DNA from: Gammaproteobacteria bacterium
Lineage (GTDB): Bacteria; Pseudomonadota; Gammaproteobacteria; Steroidobacterales; Foliamicaceae
Length of the DNA: 64,000 bases
Assembly (NCBI GenBank): GCA_009844425.1
Contig: VYBN01000013.1
Span: forward strand, 1-64,000
Direction: 5' to 3'
This document shows positions 37,603-47,595 of the stretch, piece after piece. The position numbers and the translations under genes are program-made. Below the pieces are notes generated by a model. That model was not told the DNA's origin. It saw only the letters and a list, made by a program, of their open reading frames with translations, and did not search any database. Each line of letters begins with the position of its first letter. Position 1 is the stretch's first letter.

Positions 37603-40600
37603 ATGTTGTTTTTGTTATCGAAACACTCCAGGAAGGCAGTCCGTCTCGTCGAAGTGCTGCTGACGTTCGGCCTGACGGCATTGGCGCTCCAAACGGCCAG
37701 TGCGCAGGAGGAAGAAACCGCGGACACGGCCCTTGAAGAGATCGTTGTAACCGGTACGCACATCGAGGGCGCCGATGTGGGAGGGCTGTTGCCGGTAACG
37801 GTGATGGACTTTGAAGACATCCGAGCGACCGGCGCCGAGATTGGCGATGAACTTCTCAGGGCGATTCCGCAGTTCGGATCGATCGGGATGACGCATGTCC
37901 GGGGAGGCATTACGGGCGTCAACGCGGCCCGGGGGGATGTCGCATCGTTCAATCTGAGAAGCCTGGGTGAAGGCAATACGCTGGTTCTGATTAACGGCAG
38001 GCGGATGGTCCTGCACCCCATTACGCAAACCAGCACCGCTTTCGGCGTGCCCGTTGCGTCGCCAAACGCCAACACGCTGCCGATCGCGGGTCTCAACCGG
38101 GTCGAGGTGCTTCGCGACGGCGCGAGCTCTTTGTACGGCGCCGACGCCGTTGCGGGCGTCGTCAACTACGTCCTCGACGACACCTTTGACGGCGCGGAGG
38201 TGTCGATCCGCTATGGCGCCGAGAACGGCACCGGCCGGGACGACTTGTCGGTAAACGGCGCGATCGGCTTCGAACTGGGCGGCGGCGATACCCACCTGTT
38301 GCTATCCGGAAGCTACATGACCAGCACCGGCGTGATGGCCTCGGAGAAATCGTATTCGGTCACGCAGGACAATCGCTCGCGAGCGCCGGAAGAGTTCCGG
38401 TCGGACGTGAGTCTCGACGGGCGTTCCAGCCTGGAGCCCCATTCTCTTGTGAGTTTCACGGGACTTGGCTCGTTCCACGTGCGGCCTGCGAACATGGTGA
38501 GGGACAACGGCGGCATGCTCGGAGTGGCCGATTGCGGTGGCCGGGGACTGGCCGGCGCGGACCTCGTCTATAACGACGGCGTACAGGACTTGTGCCTGGA
38601 CTCCAGCAGCCAGGACCGCGCCCTGCGTCCCAACCGCAATGAGGTCAAGTCGCTGACGCCGGATGTTGATCGGATCAATCTCTATGCCCGCCTCAGCCAC
38701 GACCTGGACAACGGCTGGGAACTCTATGGCGAGGGGGGCTACTACCAATCGGAAGTCAATCGCGTCTGGGAACAGGCGGCGATCCTTAGCAATGGGCGGT
38801 TCTTCGTGCCGGCGCACTACTACTGGAACCCGTTCGGCCCGGTGACGTTCGCCGACGGCCGTCCGAACCCCAACCGGCTGCCCGGCCTGGACACGTCCAT
38901 CGTCCCGGCCGAGGGCCTGGGTTTTCGGCTCACCGGTCATCGGCCGGTCGATCTGGGCCCCCGGCGTGTTGAGGTGGAGAGCTCCAGCCATCGAATGCTG
39001 GCGGGCCTGCAGGGCAATCTGGGAGACTGGGATATCGATACCGCCGTCTGGCACAGCGAGGCGCGCGTGGACGACACCGCCAGCAACCGCATCAGCACGC
39101 CGCTTTTTCAGGCGCAGATGATGCTGGACACCCCGGCCGCCTACAACATCTTTACCGGCGTCAATCCGAACGATACGACGAGCACCATCGACTCCACCCC
39201 GAATCCGCAGTCCAGTATCGACCCTTTCCTCGTCAGCGCATCGCGGGACGTCACTACCACGCTTACGGCCGTCGATTTTCGGGCTTCGAGGCCGGACCTG
39301 TTTTCGTTGACGGCCGGTGAGGTCGGCATCGCGGTGGGCGCCGAGTTTCGGCAGGAGGACCTCGACGAAGACAACAGTTCGATCTTCGACGGCTCCATGC
39401 CCTACATCGATCCGCTGAATCCGAGCCTAGGGCCCGGCGACGTGACCAATCTCAGCAGCCTCGAGGGCAGCAGCGTCCGGCCCGACGTCGCCGCGGACCG
39501 GGATGTCTCGTCCTTGTACGCGGAACTCCTGATTCCGCTTGTGGCCAACAGTTCAGGAGTACCGATCGTTGAAGCCCAGGTCGCCGTTCGATACGAAAAC
39601 TTCAGCGACGTCGGCAACATTACCCGCCCGAAGATCGCACTTTCGTGGCATCCGTCCGAGTGGCTGCGGTTGCGGGGCTCCTACTCTGAGGGCTTTCGGG
39701 CGCCGAATCTGATTCAGCTGAACTCGCCGGGAACGTCCATCACGACCTCGATACAGGATTTTGCCGAAGGCATACTGCTCGGCACCGGCGACCTTAACCG
39801 CGGCCCGGCCAACGGAAATTACATTCTGGAAACCTCGGGCAACGCGGAGCTGAGGCCGGAGGAGAGCGAGCAGACGAGTATCGGCATCGTATTGACGCCC
39901 ACCGACGGCCTCACGGTGACGCTGGACTGGTGGGAGATCGAATCGACCGGCGCCGTAGGCGTGTTCACCGACGAAAACGAGTCCCGTCTCGACGCCGTGC
40001 TGCGCGCCGAAGGCAGCTCCAACCCTTCCGTGTTTCGCGATGTGCCCGACGCGGACAATCCGCTCGGCGAAATCCTGAGGGTCGTGCGTCGCTACGAGAA
40101 CCTCAACACGAGAAAGGTGAATGGCTACGATGTTCAGGTCATTCTTGGACTGGAATCGCCTGTCGGCGCCTTCGACTTCAGGCTGAACTGGGCCGAACTG
40201 AAGGACTTTGACCAGGAAGCCGGCGGAAACGCGGCGCGGCTGGTAGAAGCAGGCGCAAACCCGAGCGTGCTCGGGGCGACGGTCGGGTCTCTGATTCGGC
40301 GGGAGTTCTTCCCTGAGCGGCGAGCCACCTTCAGCGCACGCTGGAGCAGCAACAATTCACTCTGGGAGGCCGGCGCGTTCGCTTCCTACGTAAGCGACGT
40401 GTTCGAACCATCGGTTACGAATGCGAATGGCGACTTCATGACGGTCGAGTCGATGACCGTCGTAAACGTGCACGCAGCGCGTTACGACCTGCTTGGTGCG
40501 GGAAGCGCGATCCGTCTCGGAATCACCAATGTTTTCGACGAGGATCCCCCGCTGGCATCGGAGTCGTTCGGATTCGAAGGCGAATTGCACACGAACCGCG

Positions 40601-40641
40601 CGCAATACGTCTACCTGAGCTTCAGCAGGCGATTCCAGTAA
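37603..40641 (+). CDS. TonB-dependent outer-membrane receptor
   Basis: 1012 residues with a leader ending AQEEE, a TonB box-like EEIVVTGTHI, a plug domain (RVEVLRDGASSLYGADAVAGVVNYV) and a C-terminal barrel ending in YLSFSRRFQ with the terminal aromatic. Imports a large or scarce nutrient through the outer membrane. Proximity to gamma-glutamyltransferase and a D-aminoacylase-like gene hints at a peptide or glutathione-like substrate, which is inference. Confidence 0.9.
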   Translation: MLFLLSKHSRKAVRLVEVLLTFGLTALALQTASAQEEETADTALEEIVVTGTHIEGADVGGLLPVTVMDFEDIRATGAEIGDELLRAIPQFGSIGMTHVRGGITGVNAARGDVASFNLRSLGEGNTLVLINGRRMVLHPITQTSTAFGVPVASPNANTLPIAGLNRVEVLRDGASSLYGADAVAGVVNYVLDDTFDGAEVSIRYGAENGTGRDDLSVNGAIGFELGGGDTHLLLSGSYMTSTGVMASEKSYSVTQDNRSRAPEEFRSDVSLDGRSSLEPHSLVSFTGLGSFHVRPANMVRDNGGMLGVADCGGRGLAGADLVYNDGVQDLCLDSSSQDRALRPNRNEVKSLTPDVDRINLYARLSHDLDNGWELYGEGGYYQSEVNRVWEQAAILSNGRFFVPAHYYWNPFGPVTFADGRPNPNRLPGLDTSIVPAEGLGFRLTGHRPVDLGPRRVEVESSSHRMLAGLQGNLGDWDIDTAVWHSEARVDDTASNRISTPLFQAQMMLDTPAAYNIFTGVNPNDTTSTIDSTPNPQSSIDPFLVSASRDVTTTLTAVDFRASRPDLFSLTAGEVGIAVGAEFRQEDLDEDNSSIFDGSMPYIDPLNPSLGPGDVTNLSSLEGSSVRPDVAADRDVSSLYAELLIPLVANSSGVPIVEAQVAVRYENFSDVGNITRPKIALSWHPSEWLRLRGSYSEGFRAPNLIQLNSPGTSITTSIQDFAEGILLGTGDLNRGPANGNYILETSGNAELRPEESEQTSIGIVLTPTDGLTVTLDWWEIESTGAVGVFTDENESRLDAVLRAEGSSNPSVFRDVPDADNPLGEILRVVRRYENLNTRKVNGYDVQVILGLESPVGAFDFRLNWAELKDFDQEAGGNAARLVEAGANPSVLGATVGSLIRREFFPERRATFSARWSSNNSLWEAGAFASYVSDVFEPSVTNANGDFMTVESMTVVNVHAARYDLLGAGSAIRLGITNVFDEDPPLASESFGFEGELHTNRAQYVYLSFSRRFQ

Positions 40642-40660
40642 ACCCCGCCCGCTCGATTCC

Positions 40661-40767
40661 GCCTTCTCATTGCTCCCTTCTTCCGGGAGTATTGGAGGCA
40701 GGGATGCCGGAGCAAGCTACAGGGATGTATTCATGCGTCTCCCGGAAGAAGGGGGCGATGAGAAGGC
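40661..40767. repeat. Long hairpin repeat family B, copy 2
   Basis: Arms of 29 bp (40661-40689 and 40739-40767, 27 of 29 complementary) around a 49-bp core beginning TATTGGAGGCAGGGATGCC, as in copy 1. It sits between the convergent TonB receptor and gamma-glutamyltransferase genes, where it may also terminate transcripts. No gene occupies 40642-40836. Confidence 0.85.
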
Positions 40768-40836
40768 TACCGCGGGTGCGCCAGCGGAGTTTCGGGAGGA
40801 GGAGAAATATGCGGGTCAGGGCCTGTTGGCGCCATC

Positions 40837-42603
40837 TCATTCGGCGCCCAATGTAAGCGCGTTCGGGCGGCGGGGATCAGATGCTCCGAACAGATAGTGA
40901 GTTCCCACCTGAATCGACTGGGTGCTTCCCATGTTGAAGGACTGCTCAATCGTGTGCCCGCGCGATTCGAGAAGTGCGAGCGTATCCAGATTGAAACCGG
41001 GTTCGACCTCCAGGATGTCGGGAATCCACTGGTGGTGAATTCGGCGCTGATTGGTGGCTTCGGCTACGTTCATCCGGAAGTCGATGATGTTCACGATCAT
41101 CTGGATAACGGCCGTGATGATGCGGCTCCCGTCGGGGCTCCCCACGACAAGAAAGACCTTGCCGTCCTTCATTACGATGGTCGGGGACTGTGAACTGACC
41201 GGCCGCTTGCCCTCCTCTACCCTGTTTGCCTGGCTGGCGACGAAACCCTCGGCGCCTTCGATGCCGGCCCTGACGGAAAACGTATGAATCTGGTTGTTCA
41301 GGAGAATGCCGGTGTCCGATATCGTCAGCCCGGCGCCGAAGGAGGACGACAGCGTGTAGGTATTCGATACGGCCGTACCGTTCGCGTCAACGATCGAATA
41401 GTGTGTTGTCGAACTGCCTTCGTCGAATGACGCCAGCCCGCCATCGATCACCGCCGATGGCGTGGCGCGGTCCAGGCGAATGTGCGAGGCCCTCTCAGCC
41501 GCGTAGCCCTTGTCCGTCAACTCGCTAACCGGAACGTCGAAAAAGGCGGGGTCCGCCATATAGTTGCCGCGGTCCGCGAACGTCAATCGCATGGCTTCGG
41601 CCAGGACATGCACGGACTGCGCCGAGTAGCCCCAACCCTGCAGCGGAAAATTCTCCAGAATGTTGAGCGCTTCCACGATGGCGATGCCGCCCGAGCTTGG
41701 GGGCGGCATGGAGACGATCTCATGGCCGCGATAATTGCCTCGTATCGGGCGACGGATGATTGCTTCGTATTCCGCCAGGTCGCGCCGGTCGATATGGCCC
41801 CCGAAACGTTCCATGTCCGAAACGATCTGCCCGGCGACCTCACCGCGATAGAACACGTCCGGTCCCTTCCCGGCAATCAGACGCAGCGTGCGGGCGAGCG
41901 CCGGCCGCCGCATGACATCACCGGCCGCGTAAGGCTCGCCTCCCGCCTTGTACAGCGAGTCTGCCGTTGCCTGGTTTTGCGTCAACCACTCTTTCTTGGA
42001 GGCAAGCAACTCCGCCAGGTCGTGATTGACCGTAAAACCCTCCTCGGCAAGACGGATGGCCGGGGCCAGCAAGTCACCCCAGGCCAGCGAGCCTCCCTTT
42101 TGCCAGGCTTTGTGCAGACCGGCCACCGTGCCGGGGACGCCGACGGCAGGCCAGTCGAATCGGGAGCTGTCGAGCTTTTCGCCCTGCTCGTCGAGGAAAT
42201 CTCCGGCGGTGACCCCGGAGGGCGCAGTCTCCCGGTAATCAATGGTGTAGGACTCGTCATTGGCGGCATCGTGCACGACCATAAAGCCACCGCCGCCGAT
42301 GTTGCCCGCACGGGGAAGCGTTACGGCCAGGGCAAAGCCCACGGCCACCGCCGCGTCGATCGCGTTGCCCTCCCGGTTCAGGACATCGATGCCGACCCGC
42401 GTCGCGAAGTCGCTTTGCGTGGAGACCATCGCGCCCGACGATACGACCGGCAGAAACACGTCGTTGTATCGAACGATGTAGGCATCCCTGGCGATGTTGT
42501 AGGGGCCTTCCTTGTCCTCGGCCAATGCGAATTCTTGCGAGAAAAGCGCGGCAGCGGCCAGTGGAACAAGCCAGGCCCGGATGCGCAAAAATCGGTTTCC
42601 CAT
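40837..42603 (-). CDS. ggt: Gamma-glutamyltransferase
   Basis: 588 residues from ATG 42603 with a Sec leader ending FALA. Standard GGT features: RAGNIGGGGFMVVHD, YRETAPSG, the autoprocessing/nucleophile Thr in SSTTHYSIVD, SSFGAGLT and GSPDGSRIITAV near the end. It removes gamma-glutamyl groups from glutathione and similar peptides in the periplasm. Divergent from the oxidoreductase at 42775. Confidence 0.93.
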   Translation of the reverse strand: MGNRFLRIRAWLVPLAAAALFSQEFALAEDKEGPYNIARDAYIVRYNDVFLPVVSSGAMVSTQSDFATRVGIDVLNREGNAIDAAVAVGFALAVTLPRAGNIGGGGFMVVHDAANDESYTIDYRETAPSGVTAGDFLDEQGEKLDSSRFDWPAVGVPGTVAGLHKAWQKGGSLAWGDLLAPAIRLAEEGFTVNHDLAELLASKKEWLTQNQATADSLYKAGGEPYAAGDVMRRPALARTLRLIAGKGPDVFYRGEVAGQIVSDMERFGGHIDRRDLAEYEAIIRRPIRGNYRGHEIVSMPPPSSGGIAIVEALNILENFPLQGWGYSAQSVHVLAEAMRLTFADRGNYMADPAFFDVPVSELTDKGYAAERASHIRLDRATPSAVIDGGLASFDEGSSTTHYSIVDANGTAVSNTYTLSSSFGAGLTISDTGILLNNQIHTFSVRAGIEGAEGFVASQANRVEEGKRPVSSQSPTIVMKDGKVFLVVGSPDGSRIITAVIQMIVNIIDFRMNVAEATNQRRIHHQWIPDILEVEPGFNLDTLALLESRGHTIEQSFNMGSTQSIQVGTHYLFGASDPRRPNALTLGAE

Positions 42604-42774
42604 CAGATACTCCGTGCGAAAATTCGGTCGGTTGCAACACGCGTGCGACACGGAATTCTACGGGCCGCCGGCGTCGGCCAATACCGCCGTCTATACGCGG
42701 GCGAACATTTGGAATTGGCCAACCCGAACACTAACAGGCATTCTTACGTTCTCAACGCAAATGAAGCTCACACC

Positions 42775-43770
42775 ATGATTGAACGCATCAAAGCCGTGCA
42801 GATGGGCTGTGGACCGATCGGCCGCAGCATTGCAAGGCTGGCGGCGTCGAGATCCAGCATTGAAATCGTCGGCGCCGTGGATCCGGCCTTTTCAGGGCAT
42901 GACATCGGTGAAATCGTGGACGATCGCAACCTGAATGGAATGAAAATTTCCGATGATGCGCGCAGCACGATTGAGCAAACAAACCCCGACATCATCCTGC
43001 ACGCTACAGGTTCTTCGCTGGAACAGGTAATGCCTCAACTCGAGCAGATACTGGATTTCGGCGTGGATATCGTTTCCACCTGCGAGGAGATGTCATACCC
43101 TTTTTTCCATCACCCGAAACTGTCACGGAAACTCGACGACCTTGCGGTGCGGCACGATGCAACGGTGCTCGCAAACGGAGTGAACCCCGGCTTTCTGATG
43201 GATGTCTGGCCGGTCTTCATGACCGGCGTCCTGCAGGATGTCGAATCGGTGGTCTGCATCCGGGTGCAGGACGCAGCGCATCGCCGCCTGCCGTTCCGGA
43301 AGAAGATCGGTGCGGGGCTCAGCGTCGGTGAATTCCGGCAACGTGTCGCCGACGGGCGAATACGGCACGTGGGGCTGCCTGAATCAGTGGCCATGATCGC
43401 GGCCGGCCTCGGTTTGCATCTGGATGATGTCGTCGAAACGATAGAGCCGGTCGTGGCCGATCATGAAGTGAGCAGCAAGGACTTGCCGGTTGCGGCGGGA
43501 CAGGTGGCGGGGGTGAGGCAGGTAGCGAACGGCCTTATCGGCGGCGCCGAAATCATTCGTCTCGAATTCAACGCGTACATTGGCGCGGAAGGACCTCATG
43601 ACGCCGTCTACATCAAGGGATTGCCGGACCTGGATGTCGTCATAAAGGGGGGCGTGCACGGCGACCTGGCGACAGCGTCGGCTGTGGTGAATGTCGTTCC
43701 CCGCGCCATCAGCGCGCCGCCCGGCCTGAAGACAATGATCGACATCCCGCCTGTTGCAGCGTTCCGGTAA
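42775..43770 (+). CDS. Dihydrodipicolinate-reductase-like / 2,4-diaminopentanoate dehydrogenase-like protein
   Basis: 331 residues with an N-terminal Rossmann fold (GCGPIGRSIARL), CEEMSYPF and a C-terminal HGDLATASAVVNVVP as in the DapB-like family that includes 2,4-diaminopentanoate dehydrogenase. It lacks the core DapB signature, so lysine synthesis is unlikely; an amino-acid or imine dehydrogenase is plausible. The ATG at 42775 is used because the upstream open frame is antisense to ggt. Confidence 0.65.
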   Translation: MIERIKAVQMGCGPIGRSIARLAASRSSIEIVGAVDPAFSGHDIGEIVDDRNLNGMKISDDARSTIEQTNPDIILHATGSSLEQVMPQLEQILDFGVDIVSTCEEMSYPFFHHPKLSRKLDDLAVRHDATVLANGVNPGFLMDVWPVFMTGVLQDVESVVCIRVQDAAHRRLPFRKKIGAGLSVGEFRQRVADGRIRHVGLPESVAMIAAGLGLHLDDVVETIEPVVADHEVSSKDLPVAAGQVAGVRQVANGLIGGAEIIRLEFNAYIGAEGPHDAVYIKGLPDLDVVIKGGVHGDLATASAVVNVVPRAISAPPGLKTMIDIPPVAAFR

Positions 43771-43895
43771 TGCGGAATGCCGCGCTCGCCTGACGACGTC
43801 AAATGCGCTTTCGGTGCCCATACGATCCACCCGCGCAGCCAGCGTCAAACCGTTCATGACGCCCGCGTTCGCTGCCGGCTGACTTAAACCGGCGC

Positions 43896-44228
43896 TCAAC
43901 CGTCCTCTTCGGTTTCGGGTGCTATGTTTGCCTGGGTCCCAGCATCCATAGGCAGCGCAATGTGTCCCTCTATTCTCGCGACTCGTTCCCGCAGACTCAC
44001 GAGGTCACCGCTGATATTGTCGAGACGGATGTTGACTTCCGCAAAGCGGCTATTGACCTCCATGAAACGCCCGTTGACTTCCGCAAAGCCGCTGCGAAGC
44101 TCGGCCCTGACATCAGCCATATCGCTACGCTGCTGCGCTTGTCCCTGAAAGACCGCACCCAGCAGAAGCGCAACCGCGGCGATCGCCGCGGACACCTTTC
44201 CCGCGCTGATCCATGCGCTCTTGCTCAT
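43896..44228 (-). CDS. Small membrane-anchored coiled-coil protein
   Basis: 110 residues: one N-terminal helix (AAIAAVALLLGAVFQG) followed by a repeated seven-residue unit (GRFMEVNSRFAEVNIRL) predicting a coiled coil, then an acidic tail. No catalytic motif. It may be a scaffold or a phage-like accessory; function unknown. Confidence 0.55.
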   Translation of the reverse strand: MSKSAWISAGKVSAAIAAVALLLGAVFQGQAQQRSDMADVRAELRSGFAEVNGRFMEVNSRFAEVNIRLDNISGDLVSLRERVARIEGHIALPMDAGTQANIAPETEEDG

Positions 44229-44330
44229 TGAAACAATCCCATCACGAACAGTAGGCTTGACAATATCACAGCAGCGCCAGAAGGTCGCGCTGAAATACTC
44301 GTCAAATCATCGAGAAAGAAGCTTGCGGCG

Positions 44331-44349
44331 TGTAGCGCGGCGCGTTACA
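44331..44349. promoter_or_regulatory. Candidate HigA operator upstream of higBA-1
   Basis: Near-perfect 19-bp palindrome TGTAGCGCGGCGCGTTACA (one mismatch) ending 7 bp before the toxin start, overlapping a -10-like TACAGT. Expected site of autoregulation by the antitoxin. A similar palindrome precedes higBA-2. Confidence 0.5.
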
Positions 44350-44356
44350 GTAAAGC

Positions 44357-44629
44357 ATGAGGATCAGGCACAAGGGACTGCGGGTGCTGCACGAACGGGA
44401 CGACGCTGCGCGGCTGCCTGCCGCTCTTGTGCCACGGCTCCGGCGCATCCTGTTTCGCCTGCAAGAAGCGACGTATCCGGGCGGCGCCGATGCGCCAGGT
44501 TTTCGGCTGCATCCCCTTAAGGGTGACCGTGCGGGCCAGTGGAGCGTTCGCGTCTCCAGTAACTGGCGCGTGGTTTTCCGCTTTGAGGACGGTGAGGCCG
44601 TGGATGTGGACCTGATCGACTATCACTGA
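44357..44629 (+). CDS. higB: HigB-family toxin (RelE superfamily)
   Basis: 90 residues of the plasmid-maintenance killer type: GLRVLHERDDAARLP, LHPLKGDRAGQWSVRVSSNWRVVFRF and final VDLIDYH. Toxin-first order is typical of higBA. It is predicted to be a ribosome-dependent mRNA interferase. No ribosome-binding site is obvious, suggesting a leaderless transcript. Confidence 0.88.
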   Translation: MRIRHKGLRVLHERDDAARLPAALVPRLRRILFRLQEATYPGGADAPGFRLHPLKGDRAGQWSVRVSSNWRVVFRFEDGEAVDVDLIDYH

Positions 44630-44648
44630 CCGGAAGGAAGTGCTGACC

Positions 44649-44963
44649 ATGAACAAATTAAAGAATAAGCGCGTCGGACCGATGCGGAACCCGCCACACC
44701 TGGGCGAATTGATCCGCGAGAATATGGACGAGGTGGGTTGGAACGTAACCGAAACCGCGGCGCAGCTTGGCTGTGAGCGCGGAACACTGTCGCGCCTGCT
44801 GAACGGCAAGGCGGGTGTGTCGGCGACCATGGCGCTGGCGTTGGAGGACATCGGCTGGGGCACAGCCGATCACTGGATGCGTATGCAGGCGAGTTACGAG
44901 CTTGCCCAGGCGCGCCGGAGCCGGAGCAAGGCTGAAAGAAGCGCGGACGCAGTGCACGCATGA
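44649..44963 (+). CDS. higA: HigA-family antitoxin (XRE helix-turn-helix)
   Basis: 104 residues with PPHLGELIRENMDE and the HTH segment TAAQLGCERGTLSRLLNGK, followed by a helical dimer part. ATG 44649 is 8 nt after GGAAGGAAG. Neutralises the upstream toxin and probably binds the palindrome at 44331. Confidence 0.88.
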   Translation: MNKLKNKRVGPMRNPPHLGELIRENMDEVGWNVTETAAQLGCERGTLSRLLNGKAGVSATMALALEDIGWGTADHWMRMQASYELAQARRSRSKAERSADAVHA

Positions 44964-45002
44964 CTTCATTCCCGCGCTGAGTAACGACAGCAACGCAAAC
45001 TG

Positions 45003-46756
45003 ATGCGCCTTTCATGGAACGAGGTCCGGGTCCGCGCGGCCACATTCGCCGACGAATGGAGCAGCGCGGTTCGCGAGACAAGCGAAACGCAAAGCTTCTA
45101 CAACGCCTTCTTCCGCGTGTTCGGCGTGGAGCGCCGCTCGGTGGCGCGCTATGAGGAGCATGTAGCGAAACTCGGCAACAGCTCCGGCTTCATCGACCTG
45201 TTCTGGCCCGGCGTCCTGATCGTCGAGCAGAAGAGCGCCGGCCGTGACCTCGGCAAAGCCTACGGCCAGGCCGGCGAGTATTTCGACGCGCTCAAAGAGC
45301 GGGACCGGCCCCGTTACATCCTCGTCAGCGATTTCCAGACCTTCGAGTTGCACGACCTGGACGAGCGCACGGAGGTCCGATTCAGCCTCAAGGACCTTCC
45401 CGCTCACGTGGAGCACTTCGGCTTCATCCTCGGCGTGCAAAAACGCGCCTTCCGCGATCAGGACCCCGCCAACATCAAGGCCGCGGAACTGGCCGGGCGG
45501 CTGCACGACGCCCTTTACGCCGCCAACTACCGGGGCCACGACCTCGAACGCTTCCTGGTGCGCATCATGTTCTGCCTGTTCGCCGACGACACCGGCATCT
45601 TCGAGCCGCGCGACATCTTCCTGGAGTTTATCGAAACCCGCACCAGCGAGGACGGCGCCGACCTGGGCCCGTGGCTGCGGCAAGTGTTCGAGGTCCTGAA
45701 TTCGCCCGAAGACGAGCGCAGCCCGCTCTTGGACGAGGACCTGGCGCGTTTCCCCTATGTCAACGGCGACCTGTTCCGCGAGTACCTGCGCACTCCATCT
45801 TTCAACGCTGCCATGCGCGAAGCCCTGCTGGACGTATGCCGCTTCGACTGGTCGAACATTTCGCCCGCCATATTCGGCGCGCTGTTCCAGTCCGTGATGG
45901 AGCCGGAGCAACGCCGCGCCCAGGGCGCGCACTACACCACGGAGAAGAACATCCTCAAGGTGATCGAACCGCTGTTCATGGACGACCTGCGGGCCGAATT
46001 CGAGCGCCTCAAGTCCCGCAAGGACAGCCGCCGCCGCGCCGATCTTCGACGGTTTCAGGAGAAGCTCGGCCGGCTGCGCTTCTTCGACCCCGCCTGCGGC
46101 TGCGGAAACTTCCTCATCATCGCCTACCGCGAACTGCGGCTATTGGAGATCGAAGTGATCCGCGAACTCCGTACGGCGGCTGCCAGACTTGGGCAGGAGG
46201 AGCTTGACGTCGCCACGCTTTCGCTGATCGATGTGGACCAGTTCTACGGCATCGAGATTGGTGAGTTCCCAGCGCGCATCGCCGAGACCGCGATGTGGAT
46301 GATGGATCACATCATGAACAACCGGCTGAGCCTGGAGTTCGGCCAGACCTATGCGCGCATTCCGCTGGAAACCTCGCCGCACACATGGCATGGACGCGGT
46401 ACATCGGCGGGCGACTGAAAAGCGACTACCAGTATTCCGTGGGCATCAACTACAACACCTTCCCGATGCCGCCCAAAGACTCAGACCTGTCGCGGCTGGA
46501 ATCGTTCGCCCAGGCAGTGCTTGACGCGCGGGCCGCACATCAGGACGCGACACTCGCTAACCTCTACGATCCCGATTTAATGCCGCCGAAACTGCGCAAG
46601 GCGCATCAGGCGCTCGACCGCGCCGTGGACCGCCTCTACCGGCGGGGCGGCTTCGCCTCCGAACGCAAGCGCGTCGAACACCTGTTCGCCCTCTACGAGA
46701 AAATGCGCCCCCCTTTGACCACAAGCGCGAAAGTGAGACTGCGACGAAAGCGATGA
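45003..46756 (+). pseudogene. MmeI-type restriction-modification gene with internal deletion
   Basis: The first 460 residues carry a PD-(D/E)XK nuclease (Asp65, Glu75-x-Lys77 in DLFWPGVLIVEQK), a helical linker, HYTTEKNI and the SAM motif DPACGCGNF near residue 365. The frame breaks after RIPLETSPH (about 46385). From about 46386 another frame gives HMAWTRYIGGRLKSDYQYS through to RVEHLFALYEK, the known C-terminal end of MmeI-like enzymes. The catalytic NPPF-type motif and the target-recognition domain, several hundred residues, are missing. The locus should be inactive for methylation. Confidence 0.82.
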
Positions 46757-46788
46757 GCCGCGAAGAATGGAATTACAACTTAGTGTTC

Positions 46789-46805
46789 GTAAAGCGTCGC
46801 TTTAC
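46789..46805. promoter_or_regulatory. Candidate HigA operator upstream of higBA-2
   Basis: Perfect 17-bp palindrome GTAAAGCGTCGCTTTAC, 31 bp before the toxin start and overlapping a promoter-like stretch (ACTATAC). Mirrors the palindrome at 44331. Confidence 0.55.
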
Positions 46806-46836
46806 ACTATACGCCCACACGCGATAACATTCTGCA

Positions 46837-47127
46837 ATGAAGATCAGGAATGTGGCCCACAAGGGATTGCGACGGCTCGTTCAGAAAGACGATGCCGCCG
46901 GTGTCCCACCTGCCGTTGCAGGAAAGCTCCGGCGCATGGTCTCTTTCCTCCAGGACATGGAGCAGGAGGAAGAGTTGCGATCAGTGCCGGGCTGGAAGGC
47001 GCACAGGCTTACCGAGGATCGCAAGGGCACGTGGAGTCTGGTGGTCACTGCGAACTGGCGAGTCACGTTCCGAATCGATCGTGTGGAGATAGAGATCATC
47101 GACCTCAATTACGAGGATTACCACTGA
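46837..47127 (+). CDS. higB: HigB-family toxin, second copy
   Basis: 96 residues with HKGLRRLVQKDDAAGVP, GWKAHRLTEDRKGTWSLVVT and NWRVTFRI, ending NYEDYH. Diverged from the copy at 44357 but the same family and order. It lies directly after the restriction-modification remnant. Confidence 0.88.
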   Translation: MKIRNVAHKGLRRLVQKDDAAGVPPAVAGKLRRMVSFLQDMEQEEELRSVPGWKAHRLTEDRKGTWSLVVTANWRVTFRIDRVEIEIIDLNYEDYH

Positions 47128-47136
47128 GAGGCAGAT

Positions 47137-47460
47137 ATGGCAACGGCAATTGGGATTCGCATGAAGAATCCCGCCCATCCCGGCGGATTCGTCAAGCATG
47201 AGGTGATTGAGGCGCTCAATCTCACGGTGACGGAGGCAGCCGCCGTGCTTGGCGTCACTCGGGCGGCGCTGTCGGCCGTTCTGAACGAGCGCTCGCGTCT
47301 GTCGCCGGAGATGGCGTTGCGCATCGAGAAAGCGTTCGGCGTGTCGATGGACACCCTGATGCGGATGCAGAACAGTTACGATATCGTCAGGATCCGGAAT
47401 CGGGCGGGCGAGATCAAGGTTGCATCATTCGAGAGTGCGGAACGTTTTTCCGCCGGATAA
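47137..47460 (+). CDS. higA: HigA-family antitoxin, second copy
   Basis: 107 residues with NPAHPGGFVKHEVIE and the HTH TEAAAVLGVTRAALSAVLNERS, then MALRIEKAFGVSMDTLMRMQ. Starts 9 bp after the toxin with GAGAGGCAG upstream. Antitoxin and likely repressor of its own operon. Confidence 0.9.
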   Translation: MATAIGIRMKNPAHPGGFVKHEVIEALNLTVTEAAAVLGVTRAALSAVLNERSRLSPEMALRIEKAFGVSMDTLMRMQNSYDIVRIRNRAGEIKVASFESAERFSAG

Positions 47461-47595
47461 ATTGGACTTGTCGCAGGATCGCCTCATCCTGAGTGAAACC
47501 CGCGCGTGTGCGCGCCTTGATCAATGCGCGCGCCACCTCGAACTCTGGTCCCGTGCGCGCCGAAGCGCCAACTTAATCTGCCGGCGGGGCGGTTG

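Noticed and set aside
41482-42774. Long plus-strand open frame before the DapB-like gene
   Set aside because: It is antisense to gamma-glutamyltransferase, whose motifs are complete. The DapB-like fold begins only at 42775.
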